In this document: positions 25,526 through 35,420 of the stretch, piece by piece
Layout of the letters: every line of letters starts with the position of its first letter
Position numbering within the stretch: position 1 is the first letter of the stretch
Source: Lachnospiraceae bacterium
GTDB taxonomy: Bacteria; Bacillota; Clostridia; Lachnospirales; Lachnospiraceae
Direction: 5' to 3'
Assembly (NCBI GenBank): GCA_030531245.1
Contig: JAUNOA010000012.1
Location: 1 to 41,119 of the forward strand
DNA: 41,119 nt
Program-made: the position numbers and the translations under genes
Notes under the pieces: model-generated
Told to the model about the DNA's origin: nothing
Database searches by the model: none
The model's input: only the letters and a program-made list of their open reading frames with translations

Positions 25526-26742
25526 TAAATTTCTATTCCTTCCTTATATTTTGCAAGTACTTTCTTGATTCGTGCTGTCGGAATCAGGAGCTCATTGATT
25601 GAAAGATCATGATTAAGCCTGTCGATGATGAGCGCGATATATTTACTCAGATCAACGCTTGTATAATACTCACGATTCAGAAGCTCCGGTGTCTGATATA
25701 CAACATTCGTTGTCAGTACTCTGTCGATGATTCCTGTTTCATAGTATTTATCAAACATATTGAGTCCGTTTGTAAAGAGTCCGAAGGTTGCACAGATAAA
25801 TACTTTTCTGGCATTTCTTTTCTTTAATGCCTTTGCAACCTCGAGCATGCTCTCACCGGATGAAATCATATCGTCAACTACAATAACATCCTTACCCTCG
25901 ACTGAACTTCCCAGATACTCATGTGCTATAATCGGGTTCCTTCCGTCAACTATCTTTGTGTAGTCACGTCTCTTATAGAACATACCTACATCAAGTCCCA
26001 TCATATTGGCAAAATATATTGCTCTGCTCATTCCGCCTTCATCCGGGCTTATGATGGTCATATGTGAAGCATCTACCTGAAGTCCTTTTTCTGCTCTAAG
26101 CAATGCCTTGATGAACTGATATATCGGCTGAACGGTTTCAAAGCCTTTAAGCGGGATCGCATTCTGTACACGTGGATCATGAGCATCAAAGGTTATGATA
26201 TTGTCAACTCCCATTCTTACCATTTCCTGAAGAGCGATTGCACAGTCGAGAGATTCTCTTCCGGTACGTTTGTGCTGACGTCCCTCATAAAGAAACGGCA
26301 TAATGACATTGATCCTGCGTGCCTTGCCGGCCGCCGCAGCGATGATACGCTTAAGATCCGCAAAATGATCGTCGGGACTCATATGGTTCTTCTTGCCGCA
26401 AACATTATATGTCATAGAATAATTGCAGACATCCACCATAATATAAAGATCATCGCCCCTGACAGATTCGCTGATAGTACCTTTTCCTTCACCGGTTCCG
26501 AAACGGCTTATCTTTGACTTGATGATATAACTGTCTTTCTGATATCCTGCAAATTCAAGAGACTGATTATGCTCACCGTCTCTGTCATTTCTCCATTTTG
26601 TAAGATACCAGTCTACCTTTTTCCCCAGTTCTATACAACTGTCCAATGGTACCAGACCCAACGGTCCCACAGGAATAGTTTCGATACTGTCCAGTATAGC
26701 CGCATTTTCCAGTTTACCTGCCACGATATTTTCTTCAGCCAT
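25525..26742 (-). CDS. prs: Ribose-phosphate pyrophosphokinase, long form
   Basis: Makes PRPP from ribose 5-phosphate and ATP for nucleotide, His and Trp synthesis. At 405 residues it is about 90 longer than classical Prs. Seen: [35 protein letters not shown]-like [22 protein letters not shown], and the PRPP loop [13 protein letters not shown] near residue 285. The extra length is N-terminal and C-terminal, as in other Lachnospiraceae homologues I recall. Encoded 15 bases after the helicase loader and overlapping proS by one base. Confidence 0.93.
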   Translation of the reverse strand: MAEENIVAGKLENAAILDSIETIPVGPLGLVPLDSCIELGKKVDWYLTKWRNDRDGEHNQSLEFAGYQKDSYIIKSKISRFGTGEGKGTISESVRGDDLYIMVDVCNYSMTYNVCGKKNHMSPDDHFADLKRIIAAAAGKARRINVIMPFLYEGRQHKRTGRESLDCAIALQEMVRMGVDNIITFDAHDPRVQNAIPLKGFETVQPIYQFIKALLRAEKGLQVDASHMTIISPDEGGMSRAIYFANMMGLDVGMFYKRRDYTKIVDGRNPIIAHEYLGSSVEGKDVIVVDDMISSGESMLEVAKALKKRNARKVFICATFGLFTNGLNMFDKYYETGIIDRVLTTNVVYQTPELLNREYYTSVDLSKYIALIIDRLNHDLSINELLIPTARIKKVLAKYKEGIEI

Positions 26743-26757
26743 GACATACTCCCCTCA

Positions 26758-27693
26758 TCAATTATGTAACCTGATATCATCACCTCTCACAGGTATGATA
26801 TCATATGCGCTGATAATCCTGCTGGTCACACGTTCAGTGTATTCATCCCGCAGTTCGTCAATATTCAGATTGGTGGAAATCAAAGTTGCCCGCCCGGATA
26901 ACAGTCTTCCGTTCAAAAGATAAAACAGATTTGAATTCGTCAGCGAATTCGTCAGTTCGCTTCCGAGATCATCAATAACCAGCACGTCACATTCGAATAT
27001 CCTCTCGTAAAGTTCATTTATCATTACGTCATCTGTATGCTGCACACGTGCCTGGGCCATAACATCAAAAAGTTCGATGGCCGAAAGGTAGATGACGGAT
27101 ATATTTTTTTCCATCAGCTCCTTTGCTATGCAGTTGCACAGGAAAGTCTTTCCCGTCCCCGTGCTTCCGGTAAACAATACGTTTTTCTTTAATGTACTTT
27201 TGTCCGAACCGTATTCCGAAACATATCTCCGGCAGTAAGTCACAACTTTCTTCATATGCTCAGGCTTACTGTAAAGCGATTCATCAAGAGTTCCGAAATT
27301 TTCCTTTTCAAGTATTTTTTCAAGATTGGACTGCGCATACAGGACTCTGTTTTCTCTGGCCAGCAGACAATGGCATTTTCTGCCGTCCGAATATCCCGTA
27401 TCCTTACAGTCCGGACATCTGTACCGTATCTCCATATAATCTGCCGGAAAGCCGGCTTCTCTGAGGAGCCTTTCCTTTTCCGATCTGATTTTCGCAAATG
27501 CATCCGTAATATTGGTCAAATCTCCGGATCTTACGATTTCAAGTGCGGTCGCCCCTCTGCTCTCGTCAAGTTCCCTTATCTCAGGCACGCGTTCATAAAC
27601 CTCTGCGATACGGGCATCTCTTTCCGCCCTGTCCTGCCGCAGAAGTTCATCGTATTCACGCATTATTCTGTTGTAATCACTTGGTGAGATCAT
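26758..27693 (-). CDS. DnaI/DnaC-type helicase loader ATPase
   Basis: A 311-residue AAA+ protein. The N-terminal helical part is followed by a zinc-ribbon-like CPDCKDTGYSDGRKCHC (about 93-109), then Walker A FTGSTGTGKTFLCN, Walker B DVLVIDDLGSE, sensor 1 LISTNL and the arginine-finger segment ERVTSRI. It is predicted to load the replicative helicase on DNA. The start overlaps the dnaD-like gene by 17 bases; that pairing with a DnaD protein supports the replication-initiation role. Confidence 0.9.
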   Translation of the reverse strand: MISPSDYNRIMREYDELLRQDRAERDARIAEVYERVPEIRELDESRGATALEIVRSGDLTNITDAFAKIRSEKERLLREAGFPADYMEIRYRCPDCKDTGYSDGRKCHCLLARENRVLYAQSNLEKILEKENFGTLDESLYSKPEHMKKVVTYCRRYVSEYGSDKSTLKKNVLFTGSTGTGKTFLCNCIAKELMEKNISVIYLSAIELFDVMAQARVQHTDDVMINELYERIFECDVLVIDDLGSELTNSLTNSNLFYLLNGRLLSGRATLISTNLNIDELRDEYTERVTSRIISAYDIIPVRGDDIRLHN

Positions 27694-28600
27694 CGAACTT
27701 TTTCAGTATATCCCTGTCGAGGCTGTCCTCTCTCTGTTCAAAATTATGAAAACCGTTTTTCGTATTTGAATTCGAAGCGGATCTGGTTCTGCGTTTTTTC
27801 TCCTGTTCCGCTTTATGCTCCTCATCAAGAGCCTTCAGCTGCTCCGCTGATACAACACCTTTTTCTTTCCAGACTTTCAGTATGGAATCCGCATATGAAA
27901 ATGTCGCCTTACCGGTTCCAAGTACCGTTCTTCTGCAGGCCTCTTTTATGAGATCCGGCGGCATCTTATATTCTCTTATCCATCTCATCACATATTCCGT
28001 CTCGGGTTTTGCCAGGTCCCTTGATGAAAGTCCGAAATAGCTTTTTACGGAACTGATTTCCTCCGCATACAGTTCTTCATCCCGCTTCGCGTCGTCGACA
28101 TTCTTTATTCCCTTTTCATACCAACGCTGTGCAACCTTCTCCATATAACGCAGCGAGGTCTTTTTCTTTTGCTTACATACTTCAAAAAGATACTCTATCA
28201 GCTCTGTAGGCATCCCGAGCCGGTTATACATATATGCTACTATCTCGGCCTCTGTATTATTGAATGTCTTTCCTATGTAACACTGAAGTTCGTGAAGAAG
28301 TGCCTTAAAATCCACATCGTCCTGAATCTGCACGACATCGGATTTCTCCGTATCATTACTCTCATTTTCAAGACTGTCCCCGAAGGCTCCGTTTTTACTG
28401 AGAAAACTTATCGCACGTTTAACATCGCCGCCGGTAAGCTCAAGCGCATCTGCTATATCGTCTTCACTAACATCTTCTCCTGCATGACGCAGCATATAAA
28501 GGTATACCTTTACGTATTCTCCGTTTGTTCTGACCATGAGTTCATCTATAAACTCATTCGAAACGGCTGTCTGTGCGGTTTTGGATGTTCTTATCTTCAA
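27677..28600 (-). CDS. DnaD-domain replication initiation protein
   Basis: A 307-residue protein of the DnaD/DnaB family. An N-terminal winged-helix-like part (EFIDELMVRTNGEYVKVYLYMLRHAG ... ALELTGGDVKRAISFL) is followed by two DnaD-C type repeats, including YIGKTFNNTEAEIVAYMYNRLGMPTELIEYLFEVC with RYMEKVAQRWYEKGI, and SSRDLAKPETEYVMRWIREYKMPPDLIKEACRR. The C-terminal tail is charged and probably disordered. It should remodel DNA and assist the loader encoded next. Confidence 0.9.
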   Translation of the reverse strand: MKIRTSKTAQTAVSNEFIDELMVRTNGEYVKVYLYMLRHAGEDVSEDDIADALELTGGDVKRAISFLSKNGAFGDSLENESNDTEKSDVVQIQDDVDFKALLHELQCYIGKTFNNTEAEIVAYMYNRLGMPTELIEYLFEVCKQKKKTSLRYMEKVAQRWYEKGIKNVDDAKRDEELYAEEISSVKSYFGLSSRDLAKPETEYVMRWIREYKMPPDLIKEACRRTVLGTGKATFSYADSILKVWKEKGVVSAEQLKALDEEHKAEQEKKRRTRSASNSNTKNGFHNFEQREDSLDRDILKKFDDLTK

Positions 28601-28601
28601 A

Positions 28602-30005
28602 TCAGTTTCCCAACAATCTATCGCCTATGAGATATACATCTCCGGCTCCCATCGTGATGCAGACATCTCCGGGCACCAATTCGCTGAGCAGATAATTTTC
28701 CACCTCTCCGAATGAGGGGACATATACTGCTTTTGCTTTTCGTCCGGCATTTTCCTCTGCTTTGTTTATCAGATCAACTACCGTTCTGGAACTTACTCCC
28801 AATGTATCCGTCTCGCGTGCCGGATATATATCAGGCATAACAACAAGATCGGCAAGTGCCAGTGCTTTTGCAAAATCTTTTAACAGTGATTTTGTTCTTG
28901 TATAAGTATGCGGCTGGAAAACGCATACTATCCTCTGATGAGGATAATGCCGGGCAGCCGTCAATGTTGCCGTTATTTCCTGAGGATGATGGGCATAATC
29001 GTCAAATACGGTTATATCTTTGCCGAGTGTTCCCTTTTTCTCAAATCTTCTCTTGGCTCCCGTGAAACCGGCAAGTCCTTCCTTGAATACCGTCTCATCG
29101 ATTCCCAGGCGAAGTACCACTGCTATTGCGGCCAGGGCATTGCATACATTATGTTCACCCGGAACACAGAGTTTTATATTGTCCGTATACCTGCCGTGGA
29201 TATAAAGATCGAAACTTGCATAGGCATTTTCATCAAACTTTATATTGGATGCCGATACATCAGCCTTTCTGCTTCCGAAGGTGATCACTTGCCCGTTAAA
29301 GCCCTCTATTATCTCCTCGTAATTATCTATCCCGTCATATATGACCACCGTACCCGTTCCGTTTTGCGGCAATGTACGGACAAAAAGCTTGAATGAATTT
29401 CTGATATCATCAAGATCTTTGAAAAAATCCAGATGATCCGCTTCAACATTGAGTATAACTCCCAGTGACGGATAAAAGCTAAGGAATGAATTCGTATACT
29501 CACACGCTTCGGTAACAAACATCTCTCTTCCGCCGATTCGGAAATTTCCATCTATCACAGGAAGCATACCACCGACGGAAACCGTCGGATCGGCATCTGC
29601 CGCAAGAAGAATATGAGTAATCATCGAAGTGGTGGTTGTCTTTCCGTGAGTTCCGCTTACGGCAATGGAATGCTTATAGTTTTTCATAAGCTGACCAAGC
29701 AGTTCGGCCCGTGTCAACATGGGAATCTCTCTTTCCACACAGGCATCATATTCGGGATTTCCCGGTTTGATGGCTGCCGTATAAACTACCACATCTATAT
29801 CGTCCGTAAGGTTTTCCGGAATCTGAGAATAGCTTATCTTTGCACCTTCATCCTCGAGTTTTTCCGTAAGTCCGGAGTGTGTTCTGTCGGAACCGGTCAG
29901 TGTAAAGCCTGCATTCAGGAGAACCTGTGCGAGACCGCTCATACTTATTCCCCCGATTCCGATCATATGTACATGGCATGGTTTTTCAAAATTCAGATTA
30001 TACAT
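28602..30005 (-). CDS. murC: UDP-N-acetylmuramate--L-alanine ligase
   Basis: A 467-residue Mur ligase adding L-Ala to UDP-MurNAc in the cytosol, the first step of the peptide stem. Seen: MIGIGGISMSGLAQVL (14-29), the ATP loop SGTHGKTTTT (117-126), EACEYTNSFLSFYPSLGVILNVEADHLDFF and DDYAHHPQEITATL. The start overlaps the 3' end of the nucleotidyltransferase gene by 8 bases. Confidence 0.98.
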   Translation of the reverse strand: MYNLNFEKPCHVHMIGIGGISMSGLAQVLLNAGFTLTGSDRTHSGLTEKLEDEGAKISYSQIPENLTDDIDVVVYTAAIKPGNPEYDACVEREIPMLTRAELLGQLMKNYKHSIAVSGTHGKTTTTSMITHILLAADADPTVSVGGMLPVIDGNFRIGGREMFVTEACEYTNSFLSFYPSLGVILNVEADHLDFFKDLDDIRNSFKLFVRTLPQNGTGTVVIYDGIDNYEEIIEGFNGQVITFGSRKADVSASNIKFDENAYASFDLYIHGRYTDNIKLCVPGEHNVCNALAAIAVVLRLGIDETVFKEGLAGFTGAKRRFEKKGTLGKDITVFDDYAHHPQEITATLTAARHYPHQRIVCVFQPHTYTRTKSLLKDFAKALALADLVVMPDIYPARETDTLGVSSRTVVDLINKAEENAGRKAKAVYVPSFGEVENYLLSELVPGDVCITMGAGDVYLIGDRLLGN

Positions 30006-30936
30006 AAAGATACTCCGGATATACTCCGTCCCTGATTAGTTTCCTGATGTTTTCGACAACATATTCCTTGTCTTCGTGATATGTTACTCCGAACCATTTA
30101 TCATGGCTCTCCAGAACCCTGACCGTCCCGGTTCCTTTCTGAATACTGTCATTGATCACCGACGGGAGCAGATATTCACTCTTAAGATCTGTTCCCCTGA
30201 CCTTCAGAAACTCCACGAATCCTTTTTCCATCTCGTCGAGAAACTTAACCGGCAGACCCCAGAGGTTCATTGATACTATGTCGTCAGACGTGATCCCGTA
30301 TACCGGATTTTTTGATTCATCAACTGCGGAAATGCTGCCGTCTGCTTCCTGTTTGATATCAAATGTCTCGACAACTTTTGTGAGCATGTGATTATCATCT
30401 GCCTTGCAGACTCCGCGGGTAACTCCGCCGTTATCGCTGAGCGTGTTTTTGAGCTGGAAGCCTGCCATGCACATATCAAATTTACCGTTTGACGCACCGT
30501 CGCTGTCGGCATTCATATGATTGACCATATAGTCATGAACGACCTTAAATCCCTCTTTACCGTAGTAATCATCAGCATTGATCACACAGAACGGTTCGTT
30601 CACAATACCCTTGCAGGCTATAACAGCCTGGCCTGTGCCCCATGGTTTGTTTCTGCCTTCCGGAACCGTAAATCCTTCCGGGAGGTTGTCCAGCTCCTGA
30701 AAAGCATATTCAACCGGAATGAGTGTACTCATACGGTCCCCGACAACCTCGCGAAAATCAGCTTCAAGGTCTTTCCGTATTATGCAGACCACTTTGTCAA
30801 ATCCGGCTTCTTTTGCATCATAAGCGGAATAATCTATTATCATTTCTCCGCCGGGTCCGACTTTTTCAAGCTGTTTGATTCCTACTCCGTACCTTGATCC
30901 GATTCCGGCTGCCATAATAACCAGTGTTGTTTTCAT
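29998..30936 (-). CDS. Sugar-phosphate nucleotidyltransferase family protein
   Basis: A 312-residue protein with the Rossmann-like nucleotide-binding N-terminus VIMAAGIGSRYGVGIKQLEKVGPGGE, then KPWGTGQAVIACKG and VINADDYYGKEGF with the metal-binding Asp residues. This resembles UTP- or NTP-using hexose-1-phosphate transferases but with shortened loops; the actual sugar is unknown. It sits between greA and murC, and a phosphohexomutase lies upstream, so a role in making a nucleotide sugar for the wall or polysaccharide is plausible inference. Confidence 0.82.
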   Translation of the reverse strand: MKTTLVIMAAGIGSRYGVGIKQLEKVGPGGEMIIDYSAYDAKEAGFDKVVCIIRKDLEADFREVVGDRMSTLIPVEYAFQELDNLPEGFTVPEGRNKPWGTGQAVIACKGIVNEPFCVINADDYYGKEGFKVVHDYMVNHMNADSDGASNGKFDMCMAGFQLKNTLSDNGGVTRGVCKADDNHMLTKVVETFDIKQEADGSISAVDESKNPVYGITSDDIVSMNLWGLPVKFLDEMEKGFVEFLKVRGTDLKSEYLLPSVINDSIQKGTGTVRVLESHDKWFGVTYHEDKEYVVENIRKLIRDGVYPEYLYV

Positions 30937-30956
30937 TATTATTCCCCGTCTTTCTC

Positions 30957-31454
30957 CTAAAATGATCTTATATCATCATCCGCATCATCGGGCGTAATTG
31001 ATACTATCGTTACATAATATCCGTTTCCCGGCGTGATTTCGACAAATACTTTATCTCCTGATTTATGTCCCATGATGGCTTTTCCCAGCGGAGACTCTAT
31101 GCTTACCCTGCCCTCAAGAGACTGTCCTCTTATAGGTGTAACTATCTTGTAGGTCTCCGTATCATCCTCGTCATCAAAATGCATTTCAACAAGTTTATTG
31201 AGCCCTACCTCATCATTTGCCGCATCATCCTCTATTACTTCGGCAAATTTAAGCATCCTTTCAAGATAACCTATGCGGCTCTCATTCTGATTTTTTTCCC
31301 TCTTTGCTGCATAATATTCAAAGTTTTCGGACAGATCACCCTGTGCTCTGGCTTCTTTCACAGCCGCAATAAGCGCCGGCCTGTCTACCAATTTACGATG
31401 CTCAATCTCAGCCTGTATCTTTTCGATATCAGCCTGAGTCAGTTTTTCTCCCAT
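30957..31454 (-). CDS. greA: Transcription elongation factor GreA
   Basis: A 165-residue Gre factor. The N-terminal coiled-coil hairpin runs over residues 3-75 with RPALIAAVKEARAQGDLSENFEYYAAKREKNQNE, carrying the acidic tip residues; the C-terminal FKBP-like domain ends in GDKVFVEITPGNGYYVTIVSI. It stimulates cleavage of backtracked RNA by RNA polymerase. First gene after its own promoter, followed by the nucleotidyltransferase and murC. Confidence 0.96.
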   Translation of the reverse strand: MGEKLTQADIEKIQAEIEHRKLVDRPALIAAVKEARAQGDLSENFEYYAAKREKNQNESRIGYLERMLKFAEVIEDDAANDEVGLNKLVEMHFDDEDDTETYKIVTPIRGQSLEGRVSIESPLGKAIMGHKSGDKVFVEITPGNGYYVTIVSITPDDADDDIRSF

Positions 31455-31497
31455 TTTGTCACCTTAACCATTGTAATTATTCAAAAATAACTAATCT

Positions 31498-31526
31498 ATT
31501 ATATCATAGAAAGCCTATTCTGCAAA
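31498..31526 (-). promoter_or_regulatory. Promoter of the greA-murC-dnaD-prs-proS-cca operon
   Basis: Minus strand TTTGCA (31521-31526), 17-base spacer, TGA-TATAAT (-10 at 31498-31503, extended). The -35 lies inside the last codons of the phosphohexomutase gene. From here to the cca stop no intergenic gap is longer than about 20 bases, so it may drive all eight genes. Confidence 0.7.
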
Positions 31527-32840
31527 ATACCAGTTTTCTATATTTTCCCGTATTTCATCCAGTTTTTTGTCGCTTTCAGCCTCAATTCTCAATGTCATTT
31601 CCTGTGCCGTTACTGACTTTCTTACCAGAAACCATGCATTCGGAAGTTCAACCCTGATTCCGTCATAATCCGAAACCGGATATCCGGAAAAATCGTCCCG
31701 GATACTTTTCAGGACATCATCCATGCGGTCATAAGAGACTTTATATCTCAGGTCCGGAGAAATATGAGGTGTCGGTATCGTTTCTGCAAGCTCGGAAAAC
31801 CGTCTTCCGCTACCGATGATGTAGTTTCCTATGCACAGACCCGCATACATTCCGTCATCGTGTCCGAGTTCCCTGAAAAAGAAATGGCCGCTTATCTCTC
31901 CTGCCAGCAGACTCTTGTTCTCAAGAAACCTCTTTTTGATAAAAGCATGGCCGCTGCGCTCAAGTATCGCTTCCCCGCCGAGTTCCTCTATCGTATCCGG
32001 CACTATACGGCTGCATTTCTGATCATAGACTACGGAAAATCCCGGCTCACAGCCGGCTGATTTCAGTTTTGTCAGCATGATAAGCGATTTCTCATTTATT
32101 ACCGGTCTGCCCTTGTCATCAATAAACACCGCGCGGTCTCCGTCTCCGTCAAATGCCACCCCGAAGTCGGCATGCTCATCAATCACTTTTTGACATATTG
32201 CTTTCAGATTCTTAAAATCCGCAGGGTTCGGATTTCTGTTCGGAAAATTCCCGTCAGCCTCCGGAAACAGTTCACATACTTCGTATCCGCAGTTTTCATA
32301 CACGCTTCTTGCTATTCCGGCTGTCGTTCCGTTTCCGATATCAAGAACTACTTTTAGAGTTCTTTCGTTTCTTCCTGACAGGGCCAGCATTTTTTTCTCA
32401 TATGCTCCGCGTACATCCAGATTTACCGTGCTGCCCTCTGAAAATCTGAATTTTTCCGATTTCACCAGCCCTGCTATCTTTCTGATGTCTTCCGGAGTCG
32501 GAGGAAGCGAACCGATCATCAGTTTGATTCCGTTGTATTTCGCCGGGTTATGACTCGCCGTCACTATAGCAAGCGCATATGCATTAAGACACTCTTTGCT
32601 TTTTGCGTAATACGCCACCGGTGTCGGTACTATACCGATATCGATGATATTACCGCCCGTTTCCATAAGTCCCTGTATAAGCTCTTTTCTGATATCCGGA
32701 GTACTGGTTCTGACATCTCCGCATACTATTATACTTCTGCCTGACAGCATAGTTCCCAGAGCACGTCCTATCAGCCGTACTTCATCAAGCTTAAGTTCTT
32801 CTCCGTATACGCCCCTTATATCGCAGTCTTTATAAATCAT
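31515..32840 (-). CDS. Phosphohexomutase (PMM/PGM family)
   Basis: A 441-residue alpha-D-phosphohexomutase. Catalytic serine loop TASHNPAKYNGIK (about 93-105), metal loop DFGVAFDGDGDRAVF, sugar-binding loop GEISGHFFFRE, and a C-terminal phosphate-binding region RKSVTAQEMTLRIEAE, where the usual SNTEP is altered. It interconverts 6- and 1-phosphates of mannose, glucose or an amino sugar. It follows the FGGY kinase by 4 bases. With the nucleotidyltransferase downstream it could feed a nucleotide-sugar route. Confidence 0.92.
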   Translation of the reverse strand: MIYKDCDIRGVYGEELKLDEVRLIGRALGTMLSGRSIIVCGDVRTSTPDIRKELIQGLMETGGNIIDIGIVPTPVAYYAKSKECLNAYALAIVTASHNPAKYNGIKLMIGSLPPTPEDIRKIAGLVKSEKFRFSEGSTVNLDVRGAYEKKMLALSGRNERTLKVVLDIGNGTTAGIARSVYENCGYEVCELFPEADGNFPNRNPNPADFKNLKAICQKVIDEHADFGVAFDGDGDRAVFIDDKGRPVINEKSLIMLTKLKSAGCEPGFSVVYDQKCSRIVPDTIEELGGEAILERSGHAFIKKRFLENKSLLAGEISGHFFFRELGHDDGMYAGLCIGNYIIGSGRRFSELAETIPTPHISPDLRYKVSYDRMDDVLKSIRDDFSGYPVSDYDGIRVELPNAWFLVRKSVTAQEMTLRIEAESDKKLDEIRENIENWYFAE

Positions 32841-32844
32841 TTTT

Positions 32845-34212
32845 TTACTTTCCGTTCAAAAAGGATTCGGCCGTAATTCTGAACCGTTTATATATTTCTT
32901 CATACCTGCTCTTTTGCGGAGTAATCGTCTTTGCTATACGTCCCATATGTGCGACAGCTTCACCCAGACTGCTGTAATACACTCCGCTTGCCGCGAGCAT
33001 TGCTCCTCCGATTGCCGCATCGGTAATTTCCGGAACTTTAATCGTCTTTCCCAGAACATCCGATCTGATCTGAAGCCAGATATCCGACCTGCAGGCACCG
33101 CCCGTGCTGTAAACAGTATCTCCAACCTCACAGCCCAGTTTCTCAAGTGTCTCAAAACACAGTCTCTCTACATATGCTATTCCCTCGATGACAGCTGTGA
33201 AATCATTATGTGCACCGAATCCGGGATATGCACCGTCAAGAAACGGAAATCTCTCTCCGGGAACCATAAGCGGATATTCAAGCATCCCTGTGGGTGTTTT
33301 TTCTGCTGCTGTTCTGTTGAGCATCTCGAAATTCTCTTCTCCGAACCATTCATTGAGGCATCTGCCTCCTACATTGCTTGCCCCTCCCGGCATCCAGTAT
33401 CCCTGAGGATGTTTATGACAGTATACGCATCCGTTCGGATCGTCGATATAGTTTTTGGTGACCCCTTTAAGTATCAGAGTCGTTCCTATAATACTTGCCC
33501 ATTCACCGGGATTGACGGCACAGGTCGCAACTGCGCTCATATATCCGTCACTTGCACCTGCCACAAGCTTTGCACCGTTCAGATAAGCCAGTTCCCTGTC
33601 GTCTGTCCTGATTTCTCCGGCAGGAGTTCCGCAGGCGGCAACTTTGGAGAGATTCGGTCCGAATGCTTCAATTGCCTCTGCCGTCCAGGATTCTTTGCGC
33701 ACATCGTATCCTGATTTGAGGGCATTGGACCAGTCCGTAATCCCGAACTCACCTGTAAGCCGTCCCGCTATATAGTCCGCATGATGAACATACCTTGCCG
33801 GTTTGATGTGTTCCGGTCCTGCTCCGTTCTCATTGCACCATCTGACTTTCGGAAGAGCTTTCCCGCCGTTACCACGAACATCATTATACATGATTGCATT
33901 TCCTATGGGCCTGTCATTTTCATCCAGCGGAACTATGGTTCCCGAGGTTCCGTCGATACACACGGCTGTCACTGCCGCAGACATATCGCCGGCTGCTTTC
34001 ATGATATCCGGTCTTATTTCAATAAGTACTTCGCGGAGAGCCGACCACCATTCATCGGGGGCCTGTTCTCTGTATCCCCTGTTTATCATCAGTTCAGGGG
34101 CAAGATTAAAGTGCTCATATGATCTATGAGCACTTGCTATAAGTATTCCGTTCTCGTCAGCCGCTGTGGCTCTCACGCCCTGGGTTCCGGCATCGATACC
34201 GAGGAATATCAT
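32845..34212 (-). CDS. FGGY-family carbohydrate kinase
   Basis: A 455-residue sugar kinase of the xylulokinase/gluconokinase fold. Seen: IFLGIDAGTQGVRATAADENG (2-22) for phosphate binding, AVCIDGTSGTIVPLDENDRPIGNAIMYND, the substrate-contact stretch near SNALKSGYD, and TGGACRSDIWLQIRSDVLGK near the C-terminus. The substrate cannot be read from sequence. Its start overlaps the stop of the NagA-like gene by 4 bases, so the two probably act on the same compound, which is unusual because amino-sugar kinases are normally ROK proteins. Confidence 0.9.
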   Translation of the reverse strand: MIFLGIDAGTQGVRATAADENGILIASAHRSYEHFNLAPELMINRGYREQAPDEWWSALREVLIEIRPDIMKAAGDMSAAVTAVCIDGTSGTIVPLDENDRPIGNAIMYNDVRGNGGKALPKVRWCNENGAGPEHIKPARYVHHADYIAGRLTGEFGITDWSNALKSGYDVRKESWTAEAIEAFGPNLSKVAACGTPAGEIRTDDRELAYLNGAKLVAGASDGYMSAVATCAVNPGEWASIIGTTLILKGVTKNYIDDPNGCVYCHKHPQGYWMPGGASNVGGRCLNEWFGEENFEMLNRTAAEKTPTGMLEYPLMVPGERFPFLDGAYPGFGAHNDFTAVIEGIAYVERLCFETLEKLGCEVGDTVYSTGGACRSDIWLQIRSDVLGKTIKVPEITDAAIGGAMLAASGVYYSSLGEAVAHMGRIAKTITPQKSRYEEIYKRFRITAESFLNGK

Positions 34213-35357
34213 ATTATTTCTCCTTTATGGATCACTGTCTTTACATGCATCTGATCATCAACCAGAATCAGATCCGCTCTCTTTCCTACCGCTATTTCTC
34301 CACGGTCTTTAAGACCGATGGCTGCTGCTGGGTTGTGCGCGGCATAATTAAATACGTTCACAAGTGATGCACCTGTATGATGCATCATATTGCGGCATGC
34401 CTTATCCAGTGTAAGTTTCGAACCCGCGATTTCACCTGTAATATCAAAGTTGAGATCATCCACGCCGTCATAACCTTCCGGAATCGGTCCGTTGGCTGCA
34501 TATGCATCGGAAATGAGGATGATTTTGTCATCACCTTTGATTTTTCTGATGAGCCTTATCATATACGGATGAACATGAACCCCGAGGCTGTCTACGATAA
34601 GCTCCGCATAGATATCATCATTCATATTGACAGCTTCATCCACTCCGACACCGAGTATCTCAGGATCCGGATACTCATGGTATTTTCCTGTTGCGTCAGT
34701 ATGATGGGTTCCTATCTTAAGTCCGTACGGCATAAGTGCTTCGACCTCCCACGGAGCGGCTTCGGAATGAGCTACCGAGAAGACTGCATCAGGATTCAGC
34801 TTTCTGACATCATTTATATAATCCAGTATGCCTTCACGTTCCGGAGCTACCGCATATACACACGCAACATCTTTTGCCGCCTCGATTACGGGCATATACT
34901 TTTCGGGATCTACAACCGGCCACGGGTTGTTATCCTTATCGCATCCGTACTTCGGATTGAGGAAAGGACCCTCCATATAAATACCGGAAATGTTACGGCA
35001 GCGTTCATCCTTCATTGCCTCTTTCATCATATTGATGGCTTCGACATATGCATCTTTGTCAAAGCTGAAATACAAGGCCGGATAAACCGAAGTGGTTCCG
35101 TGATGCAGATGCTCCTGTGCTGCCCTGACCGGATCGTCCGTAAAGAAGACATTATCTCCGGCATGAGTATGTATATCAACAAGCCCGGGGCCGCAATACA
35201 GTCCTTTGCCATCGATGATCTCCGTGTCACTCTGCAGGACAACTTTTTTCTCCGGTCCGAAGTCTGTTATTGTATCCCCTTCAAATATCACTGTCCCGTT
35301 TGGGATCAATCTGTCAGGTCTGACTATAGTAACATTCGTAATCGCAGTCTTTTTCAC
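34209..35357 (-). CDS. nagA: NagA-like amidohydrolase (divergent)
   Basis: A 382-residue amidohydrolase similar to N-acetylglucosamine-6-phosphate deacetylase: GPGLVDIHTHAGDN (about 56-69), IYMEGPFLNPKYG, FSVAHSEAAPWEVEAL, LISDAYAANG and AGSKLTLDKACRNMMHHTG. Where NagA has THLFNAM it has GTHHTDATG, and the EGPF loop is followed by a Cys-Asp-Lys-Asp-Asn insertion, so the substrate may differ from GlcNAc-6-P. GTG start at 35357 after GAGG. It precedes an FGGY kinase in a four-base overlap, and follows the sirtuin gene by 63 bases. No nagB or PTS gene is near. Confidence 0.8.
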   Translation of the reverse strand: MKKTAITNVTIVRPDRLIPNGTVIFEGDTITDFGPEKKVVLQSDTEIIDGKGLYCGPGLVDIHTHAGDNVFFTDDPVRAAQEHLHHGTTSVYPALYFSFDKDAYVEAINMMKEAMKDERCRNISGIYMEGPFLNPKYGCDKDNNPWPVVDPEKYMPVIEAAKDVACVYAVAPEREGILDYINDVRKLNPDAVFSVAHSEAAPWEVEALMPYGLKIGTHHTDATGKYHEYPDPEILGVGVDEAVNMNDDIYAELIVDSLGVHVHPYMIRLIRKIKGDDKIILISDAYAANGPIPEGYDGVDDLNFDITGEIAGSKLTLDKACRNMMHHTGASLVNVFNYAAHNPAAAIGLKDRGEIAVGKRADLILVDDQMHVKTVIHKGEII

Positions 35358-35420
35358 TTTTATACCTCTTCCCCTTTTGAAGATATGTTTATTATACTAT
35401 ATTTACGCAGTTTACCGCCA

